A DNA stretch of 64,000 nucleotides from Notamacropus eugenii (GCF_028372415.1 NC_092877.1:211350116-211414115); one strand, 5' to 3'. Counted from the first letter of the stretch, positions 1 to 11,566 are shown. Made by a program: numbers and translations. The notes: generated by a model not told the origin, from the sequence alone.

Positions 1-119
1 TATTTTTTCTTTTCCAAGTTAAATATGTTATGCCTGAAAATATTGAGCCCTTAATCTAGCCTCGTATGACATAATTTGAGTTCCCATTCCATCCTTTGTT
101 TCTTTATTTTTCCCCCACT

Positions 120-290
120 TCCTTCATATATGTTCCAGTTTCTCAATGTCCCTTTTAAATTTTAACACTAAGAACTGAATGCAAAAGTCCAGTTGTGATC
201 TGACTAGAACAAAGTATAATAACACTTTTGCCTCTCTTACTTCAGACTCTGAATTTCTCTTAATATGCCTATGAATGAGAGGTAATCCAC
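120..290 (-). repeat. CR1/L3 LINE fragment
   Basis: Read on the minus strand this matches the part of CR1/L3 LINEs where the reverse-transcriptase frame runs towards its C-terminus. The plus strand shows the recognisable reversed phrases for 'fragment recorded in a gel-like run' of that family: ctcaatgtcccttttaaatt, then agaactgaatgcaa, then tgtgatctgactagaac. It is strongly diverged, with no open frame. Boundaries are approximate. Confidence 0.6.
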
Positions 291-439
291 ATTTCACATT
301 AGAACTTGGAGGCACCGGCAAAATGGGTATAGCTAGGTGCCCATGGCTATAGAAGAACACTAAGACATAATAGTCATAATTGTTAAAGTCATAATGACTG
401 AACTTACCCCTGAATAGGTTGAGCAGGACCAGTGAGTAT

Positions 440-616
440 GTAAAAGGAAGACAGACAGACAAGCAAACAGAGAAAGAAACAAAGGAAGGAAGAAAGGAAG
501 GAAGGAGGGAGGGGCAAAGAGAAATATTGAAAAAGAGAAGGAAAAGAAAGGAAGGAGAAGAAGGAAGGAAAGAAGAGGAGGCAGAAGAAGAGAAAGGAGA
601 AAGAAGAAGCAAGAAT
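440..616 (+). repeat. Polypurine tract, GGAA/GAAG-rich
   Basis: Nearly all bases are A or G on the plus strand, built from irregular GGAA, GAAG and AGAA units with a few interruptions. The apparent open frames here on both strands are low-complexity (Glu/Lys/Arg-rich, or Ser/Phe/Leu-rich on the other strand) and are not genes. Such tracts can adopt triplex structures, which is inference here. Confidence 0.9.
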
Positions 617-1473
617 TGAGGTGGTGAACTGCATGAGTCAGAGGAGATCTGGGGTCAGTTGAGGCTGGAGTCTACAACCCTAGTAGATGGCCCAAGGCCT
701 GGTATACGTGAGAGTGTGTTCTAGGTGCGTTGGTTTGGGCTAGATTCTGAATCCTCATGACCTCTATATATAGTGAAAATGGTCCTGGGAACTGGGCTGC
801 AAGCCTCAGTCCAATTCTACATCAGATTGGAAAGTTTCTGAGAAGGAAAAGGTCTAGACCCAGGAGGGGGAAAGACCAGACTTACTTAGTACAGGACATG
901 AGTGACAACAATGTGACTGTGAATGAGGGATCCCCAACAGATACACCAGCATTTACTATAGAATTAGCTCCTTTCCCCCAATGATCTGAAATGCAATAGC
1001 CTCCACTGGGCAATCCCATGATGTGGTTGCATCGTTTACGTTTGTCCTGCATCTTTCATAGGACTAGAACCGATGACCATGTTTTACAAAATCATACCTT
1101 TGAATAGTGTGAATCCAAGTTCACGTGGCCATTTCACAGGATTTATTATTCATTTTACTCTGAGATGTTGCTGTTTAGTAGGGGTTTATGGGAACAAATC
1201 CAAGAACTCCAGGAACTTATTAGTAAGGTGTTAGAGCAATATTATCTCTCCACGAAGATCACACTATCCGTTGCTATAATCTTTGTGGTTGTGTAGGCAT
1301 TTATTGTCATTTCCTTATCTAAGCTTCTTGAGGAAGCAGATTGAGAATTGAGAATTTGGGCTTAGTGCCATATGACATTGAGAATGCATTCTGAATGCAT
1401 GCAGGTAATCAGGTCCAGGTGGTCAATGTCACCAGTCAACTCCAGGTTGATGAGTTATGAGACATCATGGTTA
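617..1473. other. No recognisable feature
   Basis: No repeat family, RNA or convincing frame was recognised. The 75-codon frame at 757-984 has no domain I can name and no coding-like neighbour. Confidence 0.5.
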
Positions 1474-1615
1474 CAGTGGAAAGTGTACTTCAGGGTTCCG
1501 GAGCTAAAATCCTGCCTCTGACCCTTATCGCTTCTGTGACCTTAGGCAAGTCATCTCTAAAGCTATGATTCCAAGGGTCTGGATCAGGTAGTGCTTTTAG
1601 AATAGTCCGTTGCTT
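1474..1615 (+). repeat. MIR-like SINE fragment
   Basis: The order of a CORE/MIR-type SINE is visible: a 'tacagtggaaagtgtact' head, 'cctgcctctgaccc', then 'tgtgaccttaggcaagtca', the hallmark internal segment. The 3' part is degraded. Confidence 0.65.
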
Positions 1616-1625
1616 TAGAGTCACC

Positions 1626-2544
1626 AGAGTTTAGAAACATTCAAGGAAATTGACATATCCTTACCAGAGCTCGCACACAGCAACATTAATATTGAGCATC
1701 AGGTTGGGGCTAAGTCCCTGGATGAGGACAGATGTTTGAGAGCTGTTTGAGGCTGGGATGAGGGGGGTCTTGATTGAGATACTGAAACAAAGGCTGTGAT
1801 AAGCTCCAAGACCACTCACACAGGTATCCTGTCCCATAATGATATGGGCAATCTCTTCTAGCCGAACGGATTAAAGACTAAAATGTCAGAGGAGAGAGAG
1901 CACTCATGTTCCCTTTCCAAAAGTGGGGGAAGGAAGTTAGGGCATCCAGAGATAAATGAACAGTCTGAGCTCACCTGGCTGGGGTCACACGCAGGGATCT
2001 CTTTACTTTCAGGACAGAGAAGTTGGAATGTGGTGGTCCAGATCATGAAGTCCACTAGTGCTGGACTCAAAAGATGAAAATCAAGCTAATGGAGAGGTGA
2101 AGTGAGAATGGTTATAAGAAGTTATATAGAGGCCTCAAATTCTGGGTCAGTCTGAGTCCGTTTTTTACCACCCTGTTAGTGCTTGCGTTGTCACCTCTGA
2201 CTCAGTGGGAGATCTTGGCAATGTCTCACCCTCCACAATGGTTTTGGAGGTGGGGGGGGGGCAAGATATCCTACTGAGTAGGTCAGTGTCTTTCTGGCTT
2301 TGGGCAGGAAGGGGCACTCCTTACTTCTGATCATGAGGAGGAGACCCTGCATAGAAAAACTATGGGGAAAAAATCAGGCTGAAACAAGGCTTGGGTTGGT
2401 ATGTAGTGGCTTTGAGCCCTTTGGGAGCTGGGCAATATTAGCAATATTAGAACAATATTAGCAATAAGCTGGAAGACAGAAGAAGCTTCAAAATCTGAGG
2501 CTAAATCTTCTATGGCAAAGACTGAAGCAGATTATATAGTCATA
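1626..2544. other. No recognisable feature apart from short tandem units
   Basis: Mostly unassigned sequence. A G-run lies near 2253-2262. A short tandem repeat of an aatattagc-like unit, about three copies, lies at 2430-2468. Confidence 0.5.
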
Positions 2545-2655
2545 AAGACTAGAGCTGAAGGAGACCTCAGCCATGTAGTTCAATCTCCTAAATTTACAAA
2601 TGATGACACAGAGGTGAAATGGTTTAACTAAGGTCTCATGGGTTTTAAGCATCAG
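2545..2655 (-). repeat. MIR-like SINE fragment
   Basis: The reversed MIR signature is present: a 'agctgaaggagacctcag' start, then tttacaaatgatgacacaga and a degraded 'ggtctcatgg'. Old and truncated. Confidence 0.55.
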
Positions 2656-2659
2656 ATTT

Positions 2660-3750
2660 GGGATAAAGGGCAGGATCTTGAAACGAAAAATATGTTATTA
2701 AAGAGCTCAGGAGAATTAGAGAAAGAAGAATGGAAATGGCTCCAGGCTGAAGGGCAACCTTTGGAGGAAAGGCTCCTGTGCTCGCAGAGGGGTGGCTTCA
2801 GAAAGAAGAGAAAGGGAGAGAAAAAGGAGAAGTAATAGTGCCTTCCCTAGCAGCAGTGGCAAGAATCAGGGAGAGAACAAGGCAGGAGACCTATAGGAAT
2901 GGGAAGTGGAAAAAGAGAAATGCAAGGAAGCAGCCATAGGGGAAAATAACAGGAGAGCAGGTATGTGATGCCAAGAAAAAAGGGCTATTAAAACTGTATG
3001 GAATGTGAGAAAACTTTTAGGTGGGATGCAATGCCTATTGACCTTTATGGAAGTTCCTGCAAAGAAAATGGAAGGGGGTAAGAGTTCCTTCTTTGGTATC
3101 TATATGGCACACTTACCTCCGTGTCCCATTCTGAGAATTGAGAAAGGAGGAAAATAGAAGGAATATTATAGAACAGAAGAGGTATAGCTTTTACCTGAAG
3201 CAGCTAGGGCATCAGTTATTCCCTAGAAAAATTTATGGACCACCAGGACATTCTCATGTTCTCCAGGATATTGTAGTAGAAACTAGTCACAAATTGTATG
3301 GAGAAAGAAGAATATGTATAAAAGCAGAAGAAAGAGTGAGTTGAGATGGTGAGTTGGAAGAATTAGAAGAGGAGAGTCATTGTGAGCTAAGGCTGTAACC
3401 TGGAACGCCAGTCAATGCTTGGGGACATGGATGGGGATGGGGACAGGGGATTAAGATGTTCTGTGTTCCCCATGCTCCTACTCCCCAGTTAATACAAGCA
3501 GTATTGAGGAGATCTGGTGAGAATCTGGTCGGATTTTATTTCATTATGACAATTTTCAGAGCTCTCTGTACTTTCTGCTTGAGACAGAAAAGTGTCAGGG
3601 TTGAAGGAAGAGATAGGGGTACAAAGGAACCTAGAGTGCGGGATGTGGGTGAGAGTAGTACGAGTGTACATGAGATCTCTAACAGTTGCCACAACAAACT
3701 CCAGATGGCCTCCTTGCTGTTCCCCATTTTAGAAACTCCATCTTCTAACT
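2660..3750. other. No recognisable feature
   Basis: Purine-rich unassigned DNA. The frame at 3456-3869 (137 codons) overlaps the L2 fragment downstream and shows no domain, so it is not called. Confidence 0.5.
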
Positions 3751-3754
3751 TCAA

Positions 3755-4028
3755 GCATTTTCACTTTCTCTCCCCCTATACCTGGAACTCTCTTTTTCCT
3801 CATCTCCCCCTCCTGGTTTCCCTTCAAGTCTTAATTAATATCTCACCTTCTGCACGAAGCCTTTTCTGATTCTTCTTAGTGCTAGTGTCTTCCCTGTATT
3901 AATTATTTTCAATTTATCTCCATTAGATAGTAGACAGGGACTGTCTATCACCTCTTTTTATATCCTCAACACTTAAGACAGTGACTGGCATGTAGTGGGC
4001 ACTTAATCAATGCTTGTTGACTGATTCA
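3755..4028 (+). repeat. L2 LINE 3' end
   Basis: This has the typical L2 end: tctcaccttctgcacgaagc, then 'ccattagatagtagacagg', then 'gtgactggcatgtagtgggc' and the terminal 'cacttaatcaatgcttgttgactga'-type tail, shortened here. The upstream part encodes the degraded last segment of the L2 frame. Confidence 0.85.
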
Positions 4029-4049
4029 ATATATCTCCTTCCCACAGAG

Positions 4050-4190
4050 TTTGCATTTTATTTTCCCCACATCCCTATTAAACCATAAGCTTCTTGAGAG
4101 CAGAGGCTGTCTTTGGCACATTTTTTTTGTACTTAGCACAGTGCCTGGTTTCTAGTAAGCCTTTAACAAATGCTTATTGACTGATTGTTT
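4050..4190 (+). repeat. L2 LINE 3' end, second copy
   Basis: A second, independently diverged L2 end follows directly: 'cataagcttcttgagagcag', cagtgcctggtttctagtaa and a 'tgcttattgactgattg' terminus. It lies head-to-tail with the preceding copy. Confidence 0.8.
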
Positions 4191-4277
4191 TCATTTAAAA
4201 AAACACATCCGTTAAAAATAAGTGGAATAGACTACTTATCAAGAGTAGCGTAGTAGGAGAAGCAATGGCAATGCAGG

Positions 4278-4458
4278 ATTATAGATACGGAGCTAGAAAG
4301 GACCTCAGATGCCACACAGTCCAACTCTATAATTTTATAGGTGAGAAAACTGAGGTTGAGGGACATTATGAGTCTTAGAGCTAGTAAGTATCAAAGGCAT
4401 GATTTGAACACAGGTCTTCCAGGCTTCAAGTGTCCACTGCTATGGTCATTATGCCAAC
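4278..4458 (-). repeat. MIR-like SINE
   Basis: Reversed order of a MIR-type SINE: 'gaaaggacctcagatgc', 'ataggtgagaaaactgagg', a degraded 'agtaagtatcaaaggc' and 'gatttgaacacaggtcttcc'. A nearly full-length but diverged copy. Confidence 0.75.
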
Positions 4459-4464
4459 AAGTTA

Positions 4465-4600
4465 TAAGACCTAGATTCTAATGCAACCCATTTCTGTCAC
4501 TGATTAGCTATATCACTTTGAGAAAATCACTCAGATTTCCTGGGACTTAGTGCAAAATAAGTGCTAAACTACCATCCAGCTATAGAACCTAACATCCTAT
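4465..4600 (+). repeat. MIR-like SINE fragment
   Basis: Plus-strand MIR-type internal segment: 'gacctagattctaatgcaac', 'actttgagaaaatcactcag', then a 3' part with 'ctaccatccagctatag'. A related fragment lies just downstream. Confidence 0.55.
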
Positions 4601-4684
4601 TTTTTTAGACACACATAAAATTAGAAATAAATGGAATAGAATATTTATCCAGTATAATACTGTATTCAATAGTGATCGATTCAA

Positions 4685-4800
4685 CAGTGGATCAAATCAC
4701 AGTCTGGGTTCTAGCCTCACCTCTGTCACTAACTAGGTGAGTCACCTTGGAAAAATCACTTCTTTCTTTTGGACATCAGGCTTTTCATGGGTGTACCACA
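4685..4800 (+). repeat. MIR-like SINE fragment
   Basis: Plus-strand fragment with 'tctagcctcacctctgtcac' and 'gtgagtcaccttggaaaaat', the internal region of MIR-type SINEs. Confidence 0.55.
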
Positions 4801-5545
4801 GGGAATTTTTGCCCCTTTTCAGTAGCCTTATTTGACTTTTAGAACTGACAGAGACACAAGTCTGACATAGCACATAAAACTGTGGGTGAATTTTGAGGAT
4901 GAAACAGACAGGGACTGTGAGGGAAACTGGCTGCTGAGACATTTCTATGCCCCTGCTGTTGTGACAGTCAGCCTGTACCATGTGGGTGTTAGGCTCTGAA
5001 ATACTTTATCAGCATTTCCCTCCCAATTTCAGGGCTAGGAGCTACAGAAACAGATAGGGCATGATGATCTCCTGGTGTGGAGTTCCAGACCTCAACAAAG
5101 TAGAAGATGTTGGAACTCTAGGAAGCAACCCTATGTTCTGGTTTGCACATGTGGTAGTGACAATAAAAATTATTGCAAGTTTCCACAGCACTCTTAAATC
5201 TCAGAATGGATAATTGGACATAACTTAGCTGTCTGTATCCAGCTTTCACATCACAGGAAAACAACAGAAGGTCTAAAATGAGACATTAAGCATCCAAGTT
5301 AACTCCCCTTCTCAACTTTGTGTTATGGCTGTGAGACAAGAGAAGAGTAACAAAATCTGGTCTAAAGAGGGTTTCTGCCTTTTAAAGAAACTGAGTCTGA
5401 GAAATGAATGGAACATATAGTTTATATTACATCTGAGTAATTTTTTTTACATTCCAGACCTGTGATTTTATCAAGATAGATAACTCCCAATGGGGAAACT
5501 GTCTCTATCACTGCAGATCAACAAGTCATCTGCAATCTATAGTCT
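4801..5545. other. No recognisable feature
   Basis: No family or frame recognised. The 79-codon minus-strand frame at 4742-4981 overlaps a SINE and is not supported as a gene. Confidence 0.5.
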
Positions 5546-5559
5546 TAAAGATCTGCTTA

Positions 5560-5665
5560 GGAAACTGCCAAACTATGTGACTTGCTCATGGTCACACAAT
5601 TAATGTATGACAGAAACAGGATTTGAACCCAGGACTTCTTTAGTCCAAAATCAGACCTATATGCT
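5560..5665 (-). repeat. MIR-like SINE fragment
   Basis: Reversed SINE internal segment: 'tgacttgctcatggtcacac', then 'ggatttgaacccaggacttc'. Confidence 0.75.
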
Positions 5666-5679
5666 ATCTTATACTAAAG

Positions 5680-5870
5680 ATCATTGGCTTTGGAATCAAA
5701 GGAGCTGAGTTTGAATTCTATCTCTGTCTGATATGATCAGTATGTCCTTGAGCAAATCACTTAACTAATCTGGGCCTCAGTTTCCTCATCTGTAAAATGT
5801 CAGGGTTTATTTTTGATGGTCTCTGAGAGTCCTTCTAACTCTAACACTATGATCTTCTAAACATTAAAAA
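5680..5870 (+). repeat. MIR-like SINE
   Basis: The plus-strand order is clear: 'gagtttgaattctatctctg', 'gagcaaatcacttaac', 'gggcctcagtttcctcatct', then 'tctgagagtccttctaactc'. A near-complete MIR-type copy. Confidence 0.85.
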
Positions 5871-5932
5871 TTAATGTTTCAGATTTTTCCATTTTTGTCT
5901 TATTCAAGTAAATTATTTACTAACTAATGGTC

Positions 5933-6458
5933 TGTAATGTTAATATAAGGTTAATGGTGGATGGGAGGAGTTAAACATCTTCTCCACCCATTAACAGGCC
6001 TCAATACCTTTTGCTAATTTCTATTGAGTCAATGGATAAGAAGATTCTGCCCTCCAGCTCTGAAAAATGTATAAATACTCTTTGAGGTGAGGTTTTACTT
6101 TGGGGTTTACTCACTGGAAGTGTTTATTTGGCCAGAGGAGACTCTGGGTACCTGCTAAGGAGTCCTCTCTCTTTGAAAACCCAGACATCCGTGTTTCTTT
6201 CTCTGGTAACTATGTATGTATGTAATGGTCAGACAGTTGGATCTGTCTGTTGATCTGTGATATGTGTATTGTTTATGGTCAGACAGTTGGAAGCTCTGTC
6301 AGTTGTTCTTTATTTCTCTGCATGTATTTTCTCTATTGTTATGTGTGTTTGATTGAAGTGATTGTTGACCCCTCAAAAGTTGCTTTGCTTTTAGAAAAGC
6401 AGATCTAAGAACATATACAGCAGGCCCTCCTGTGTATGCCAGAGTCTTTGCTGTTACA
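5933..6458 (+). mobile_element. Solo LTR, family A (endogenous retrovirus-like), copy 1
   Basis: A 526 bp unit bounded by TGTAA and TTACA inverted ends. It is homologous over its whole length to 59684-60239. A TATAAATA box lies at 6070-6077, about a quarter of the way in, as expected for a U3-R-U5 arrangement. No internal gag, pol or env is seen on either side, so it is best read as a solo LTR. A 17 bp segment (atggtcagacagttgga) occurs twice inside this copy but once in the other. The flanks tggtc and tggct are only a weak target duplication. The family name is not known to me. Confidence 0.7.
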
Positions 6459-6970
6459 TGGCTTTTAATACAAAATTTTGATCAATAGCATTCATCAAAA
6501 AGATGGTTTGGTCATTATAGTGGGTAGAGGTTGAGGGAAATATTGACTAAGTCATATTATGGGGCTCCCAAAGTTTAATCCCAGTATTTGAGTGACAGGC
6601 ACATACCCAAGTTTGCTGAATAGAATCAGGCTTTAGGTACAATGTTACTTGTCTATTTCAGATGACTGAATGCCCTCAAAAATACCTTCCTGTTCTGAAA
6701 TTCAGTGAGTCTTCTCCAATGTCAAAAGGAGATAAATTCTTGCCTGACAAAAGAAATAAAAGAAATTATCACAACGATATTATTTTTAAGACTTGAACAA
6801 CTAAAAGCAATCATTAAGAGAAAAAGAAAACTAAAACAACAGGGGAACTATAAGCAATATTTTTGGACAAAAGCTTACCTACCAGAATTTATGTGGAAGT
6901 GATACAAATTTATAAAATCCCATCTCCCATTATGGTCAGAGTATCTGAACAGACAATTCATAGACTCATA
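6459..6970. other. No recognisable feature
   Basis: A-rich sequence holding a 65-codon Lys-rich frame (6705-6902). It has no recognisable domain. It may be an eroded retroelement fragment, but this is not supported. Confidence 0.4.
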
Positions 6971-7823
6971 GGATCTTTTTTATGTCTTCTTCTGATGGTA
7001 TGCCTTGTTCTTCCTCATCTGAAAGGATGGAAGTAAATACCTGTTCACCTAGGAAGTAACCTTCTATAGTTTTATTTTTTTTCCCCCTTTTTTGGGCATT
7101 TTCCCAGGCAGTTACTTGACTTTTGAGTCCTTTGTCAAGAGAAGGGTATGCCCTGGGGACCTGTAAGTTCTCAGTTCCTCCAAGGTGGCACAATCAAGGG
7201 AGAGGAGTTTACTCTTTTGCTGGCCTGCTCTCTGCTCTGGGAGCTACCGCAAACTTTTCTGCCCAGAATCTGCAAAGAGAATTCCCCCTTCAGAGCCTCC
7301 ACCAGCTCCACCACAACAGCACTCTTCCTTACTCCAGGACCACCACTCAGGGCTGAGATCTAGATCAGCAGTTCAATTCCCCCAGGATCTTTAAGCCAAG
7401 GGCTCCAAAAATGGATGCTGCCACTGCAGTTGCTGCTGCCGGCAGGGCCAGACCACGTTTCCTTCTCCCCCAGGTGAAAGAGCTTTCTCATTGACCTTTG
7501 AAGGTATCTTTGGCGTTTGTGGGTTGAGCAATCTGGGAACAGCAGCTGCCACCTGGGATTCTGCACTGCAGCCTGCTCTGGTTCTATCCCTGCCATGCAA
7601 CCAAGGCCGGACTGTGCTCCACTCTGCTCCCAGTGTGATAGATCTTTCCTGTTGGCCTTCCACCCTGCCTTGCACTGGAAATCTCTTTCACTCTGTAGTT
7701 TTATGGCTTCTGCTGCTCTGGAATTTGTTTAGAGTCATTTTTTACTGGTATTTTATGGGCTATGGGGTGAGCTTCTACAGGACCATCCTTTTACTCTGCC
7801 ATCTTGGCTCTGCCCCCCAAACT
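6971..7823 (-). mobile_element. HAL1/L1 5' fragment (5' UTR plus start of ORF1)
   Basis: Homologous to the 5' parts of the HAL1 copies at 31273-34024 and 52199-56520. The minus-strand 5' end at about 7823 carries the L1-type promoter start with a CCAAGATGGC (YY1-like) core. The left end holds the first ~45 codons of ORF1, recognisable by KTIEGYFLGEQV and the acidic DEEEQGIPSEED stretch. It stops abruptly at about 6971, so ORF1 beyond this point and the 3' end are missing. Losing the 3' rather than the 5' end is unusual for an L1-type insertion. Overlapping plus-strand frames here are shadows. Confidence 0.85.
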
Positions 7824-8611
7824 GATGAAATCTCTCTGAAAAAAATAATTTTATAATATATTACAAAAGCCATATAATTGGCCATACCCTTTGATCCAGT
7901 AATCCCATTATTAGGGACATATTATTGGTGTCATTATTATTAAGGCTATATTATATTATAGAAGTGTTATATTATGGATATACTACATACTATATATTGT
8001 TATTATATATTAGGAATATACCCAAAGAATGATTCTCGGAGGTCATAGGGTAAAAAAAAAAACTTAAAGACAATGGGAGAGATAAAGAGCTCAAGCCTCA
8101 TTAAATATCAAATGGTTGGAACTGTAAGGCAAAAATAAACTAAGTATGTGCACAAAGAAAGGCTTATCACTAGATGGTTGATCATCAGATAATGAATTTT
8201 CTTGACTACAAAAAAATTAATTCAAATTGGCTACTATGACAAAAATCCATCAAGATAATCTAATAAGGAGTAAAGGGATTACGATCTGGAAGGGTAGAGG
8301 GGTTGGCTGAAGATTGATAAAACCATAGATTTTGATCTTATTAAAGTACTGCCCCATTAATTAAAAAAAGATAGATCCAATGAATGAAGAAAAGGAAATT
8401 ATAAAGTACTCTTGTTCCTTCTCCTTTGATTTTGATAAAATTGTGGTAGGTGGACAATGGCAAATACATAACATATACAAAAATAAGGGAAAATCTACGT
8501 GAAATACTGCAAAGGTAGAAAGTAAAACAAGGGGTAATGTATATAGATTGACTAACCATGTAAATATAAACATTTACATATTTTAATATGCAACTATAAA
8601 TATTTTGACTG
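7824..8611 (+). repeat. Possible old L1 ORF2 3' fragment with AT-rich insert
   Basis: The segment gccataccctttgatccagt followed by aatcccattattaggg resembles the C-terminal L1 ORF2 region seen at 49760-49800. It is interrupted by about 95 bp of AT-rich sequence before 'atacccaaagaatgatt'. From about 8070 on I cannot assign it. The 123-codon minus-strand frame at 8341-8712 has no recognisable domain. Confidence 0.35.
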
Positions 8612-8813
8612 AGAGGCAGCATAGTACAGGGGAAAGGATGTGGGATCTGGAAGCAAAGGACTTTGACTTGAATCCCACCTCTCCCCCTTATTTCCTGTGT
8701 GATCTTGGGCAATTAATTTAACACCTCTGGGCTTGGTCATCATCCTTAAAACCACAGTGTTGGATTCCATGGCCTCTTAAAGTCCCTCTTAGCTCTAAAT
8801 CTATAAGTCTATG
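8612..8813 (+). repeat. MIR/THER-like SINE
   Basis: Complete order: 'gaggcagcatagtacagggg' head, 'gaatcccacctctccccctt', 'tgtgatcttgggcaatta', and an end with 'ccctcttagctctaaatcta'. The tRNA-like head and CORE region are both visible. Confidence 0.85.
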
Positions 8814-8869
8814 AGGTTATACTGATGTGATACAAGTTGGTATTAAGGCTTGTATCGTCAAGTCAGTTT

Positions 8870-9045
8870 TTTATTGTGGTTTATTAAACACTATATGTAT
8901 CCATACATTTTATGCTACATAATACATATATTACATAACATTATTTTTTATGTTGTAATGCTATATTATATCATAGTATATCATCTCACCTCATGTTATA
9001 TATTCTGTTATAGGATGTTATATTACATTATTTTCTAAGAAATGT
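8870..9045. repeat. AT-rich low-complexity tract
   Basis: Runs of TATATT/TTATATT-like units with little else. The 62-codon Tyr/Ile-rich frame here is an artefact of composition. Confidence 0.75.
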
Positions 9046-9955
9046 TTATTCATTATCATATAATTAAAATTTAGGGAAGTGAGTTTTCATCTTGGAGATA
9101 GGACTACAACATACTTCTTGGAAAAGCTTAGAGATTTTTTTTGTATGAAAGAGGAAAGTCAATGGTAAATGTGAGAACTGCAAGTAGCCTCACAGACAAT
9201 GAAACAAAGGATAAGTGGAACCACAAAGGACCAAATATGACTGGGACTTGGAAAATAGCTGTGCATTTACTTTGTGAGCCAGAAGTAAAAAGCCCAACTT
9301 TGGCAGGCTGGTAGCAAGGAGGGAATATGTAATAACCCTTCCTGATGATAAGAGCTGGGACAAAAGCTCTCAGCCTGAATGGAAGTGCAGGCTGAGAATC
9401 AATCATGCTGCTTCAGGAGGCATAATGAGATAGAAAGGCTCAAAATACCTTCTCTCAGTAGTCACATGGGGCTCTAGCTAGAGGGTTATCAATAATATGC
9501 TAAGCCAGCATATACTCTACACAGAATAAGAGAATAATCCCACTTCGAAGGCAACACAATGTAGATGAGAGCCAGGGCTGGGGTTAGAAGTACAGCCAAC
9601 ATCCATAGTCAGGAGCCATGATGGGAAAGAAAGAATTTGGAAAAACCAAGACATCAGTGGGAGACATGAAGAACATCAGGGCATTATGAAGGGAAATGAA
9701 ACAGCTAGATGCATTGAAGTTAATAGAAAAGGCACCGAAGTACCTTCTTCACTCTTTCCTACATAGAATATTCTTTATTTATGACAGGATTCCAGTGACA
9801 CAATATTGTGTCTGTGAACTATATAAGTGTTTTGAGGATATGAACAAAGGCTAAGTTTAGTGTGGAACATGACATTTTATCAGCATAGGATAGAGCACAG
9901 AGCTGTAACTAGCACTGGGTGAACAGGGTTATGTCACACGCTTGGTTTTGCTTAC
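9046..9955. other. No recognisable feature
   Basis: No repeat family recognised. The minus-strand frame at 9128-9406 (92 codons) starts without coding context and has no domain. Confidence 0.5.
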
Positions 9956-10130
9956 ATTTGCAGTGAAGGGGTACATTTCCCCCCTGCAGCGACCATAGTT
10001 AGTCATCCCATATCATCTTTTGCAATGGGCTGCCCTCTCCCAGTACGGCAACTGCCAGGATGGAACTGTCTTTTGCATCACTCAATTGTGCCTACAGCTT
10101 GACCTGTGGCCAATTGAATCTACCCTAGTC
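9956..10130 (+). repeat. Unidentified direct repeat, copy 1
   Basis: About 175 bp, closely matching 11590-11762. Shared landmarks are atttgcagtg, tacatttcccccctgcagcg, 'gcaatgggctgccctctccc' and the end 'gaatctaccctagtc'. Roughly nine in ten positions agree by eye. I do not recognise the family. Orientation is arbitrary. Confidence 0.85.
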
Positions 10131-10259
10131 ACAGTTATAGCTATTTAAGGCTCTTTCAAAGCATAACACTACGTGAAAATTCTAATGGGTGGTTGATGTT
10201 TATAGGTCTGTAAAAAAAACTTAAGGAATAATCATGTGTTTTGGTAGTCTACTACTTCC

Positions 10260-10858
10260 TGCTGCCATCTGATTTCCAGCTTCTCAAGGGAGAAGAAAAA
10301 CCAAATATCCTTATAACTGCGTGCCTTACACCTTCCATTTCTTGCTAGGCTCAGTGTATCCCATACCTCCAGGATCAAATACAAAATTATCTGGCACTCA
10401 AAACCTTCATAAGCTAACACCCTCCTTCCTTTCCTGTCTTCCTCCACCTTGCTCTGTCACATACTTTTTGATCCAGTGACACTAGCTTTCTTGCTTTTCC
10501 ACAAAGATGCCTTTATTTCTCTACTCTCATTTCTCCTCTGTGGGCATTTTCTCTAGTTATCCCCCAGAACTCAAATGATGTCCCCCTGCTTTCCTTCTGC
10601 TTTCCCAGGCTTCCTTTAAATCCATACTAAATCTCATCTTTTATAGGAAGCCTTTTCCAACCCTTCTTAATTCCAGTCCCTTCCCTTTGTTAATTATTTC
10701 CCACTTATTCTATATATGTTTTGTATAGATTTGTTTGCTTTCTCTCCCATTAGATGGTAAGTTCCTTGAGGACAGGGGTTGACTTCTACCTCTCTTTTCA
10801 TCCCCACTGCTTTGCACAGTGCTTGGCACTTAATAAATGTTTATTGATTGAGTGATTG
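10260..10858 (+). repeat. L2 LINE 3' region
   Basis: A long L2 piece. It begins in the C-terminal part of the frame ('cctccaggatcaaatacaaa', 'tgatccagtgacactagc'), passes 'aggaagccttttccaaccct' and 'cccattagatggtaagttcc', and ends 'cttggcacttaataaatg' plus a TTGATTGAGTGATTG tail. No intact frame remains. Confidence 0.9.
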
Positions 10859-11494
10859 TATATATTAGGAATATTGTGATAAAATGTAGCTTTTTATTCC
10901 TTCTGAGTTCCTTATTAGTGTTTCATTTCCTTTTGGGTTCTTTTAGTTGCACGCTGTAGTGATTGTAGGGTGGAGTCTGGACAGAGAAATGGTGCAGAAA
11001 TAAAAGATGGTTGTGCTGAAGCCTTCAGCTTATTTAGTTGACATGATTATTTTATATTTACTTCTTTATATGACGCAGGCACAACTCATTATTCTGTCAA
11101 TGAGGAAGGGATTTGGTAAAAGCTAAATTGCTGCACACAGGAACATTTTTAATCCCATGCTCAAGAACTACCATTAAACCCTTGAACACAGTCCCTGTCT
11201 CAGAACATGAGCAGACTCGATGTGCAAAATATCTACTCTAAGACATCCTGAAGATTTTGGTGTCAGTCAAGCTTCCTATAAAGAAACACAGATTGCTTCT
11301 GACAGTTCATGGAACCCAGTAAGATTCTTATTGCGTTGGCTGCATCTAAGACTAAGTCACTTCTAATTTTATAACTCACATTAACATAGTGCATTCTTGT
11401 AGGCAATACACTTTCTTCATAATTATTATCAGCATTTTAAAAATGAAGAAATTGATGTGCTGAGGAATTGTCCATATTAACACTAGTGGTGTTG
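10859..11494. other. No recognisable feature
   Basis: Unassigned sequence between two copies of the direct repeat. No frame or RNA recognised. Confidence 0.5.
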
Positions 11495-11566
11495 AAATTA
11501 CACCTTGAAGTTTGCAAAGCGCTTTTGTAATTTGACTCTCACAATGATACTGTAAGGCAAATGCTT
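11495..11566 (-). repeat. SINE 3' fragment
   Basis: 'gaagtttgcaaagcgctttt' and 'tgactctcacaatgatact' are the reversed end of the marsupial MIR/MAR-type SINE also seen at 26705-26820. It stops at a run of T that leads into the unidentified direct repeat copy 2. Confidence 0.6.

Noticed and set aside
124..634. 162- and 76-codon minus-strand frames rich in Ser, Phe and Leu
   Set aside because: They are the complement of the polypurine tract and a CR1/L3 fragment; composition explains them.
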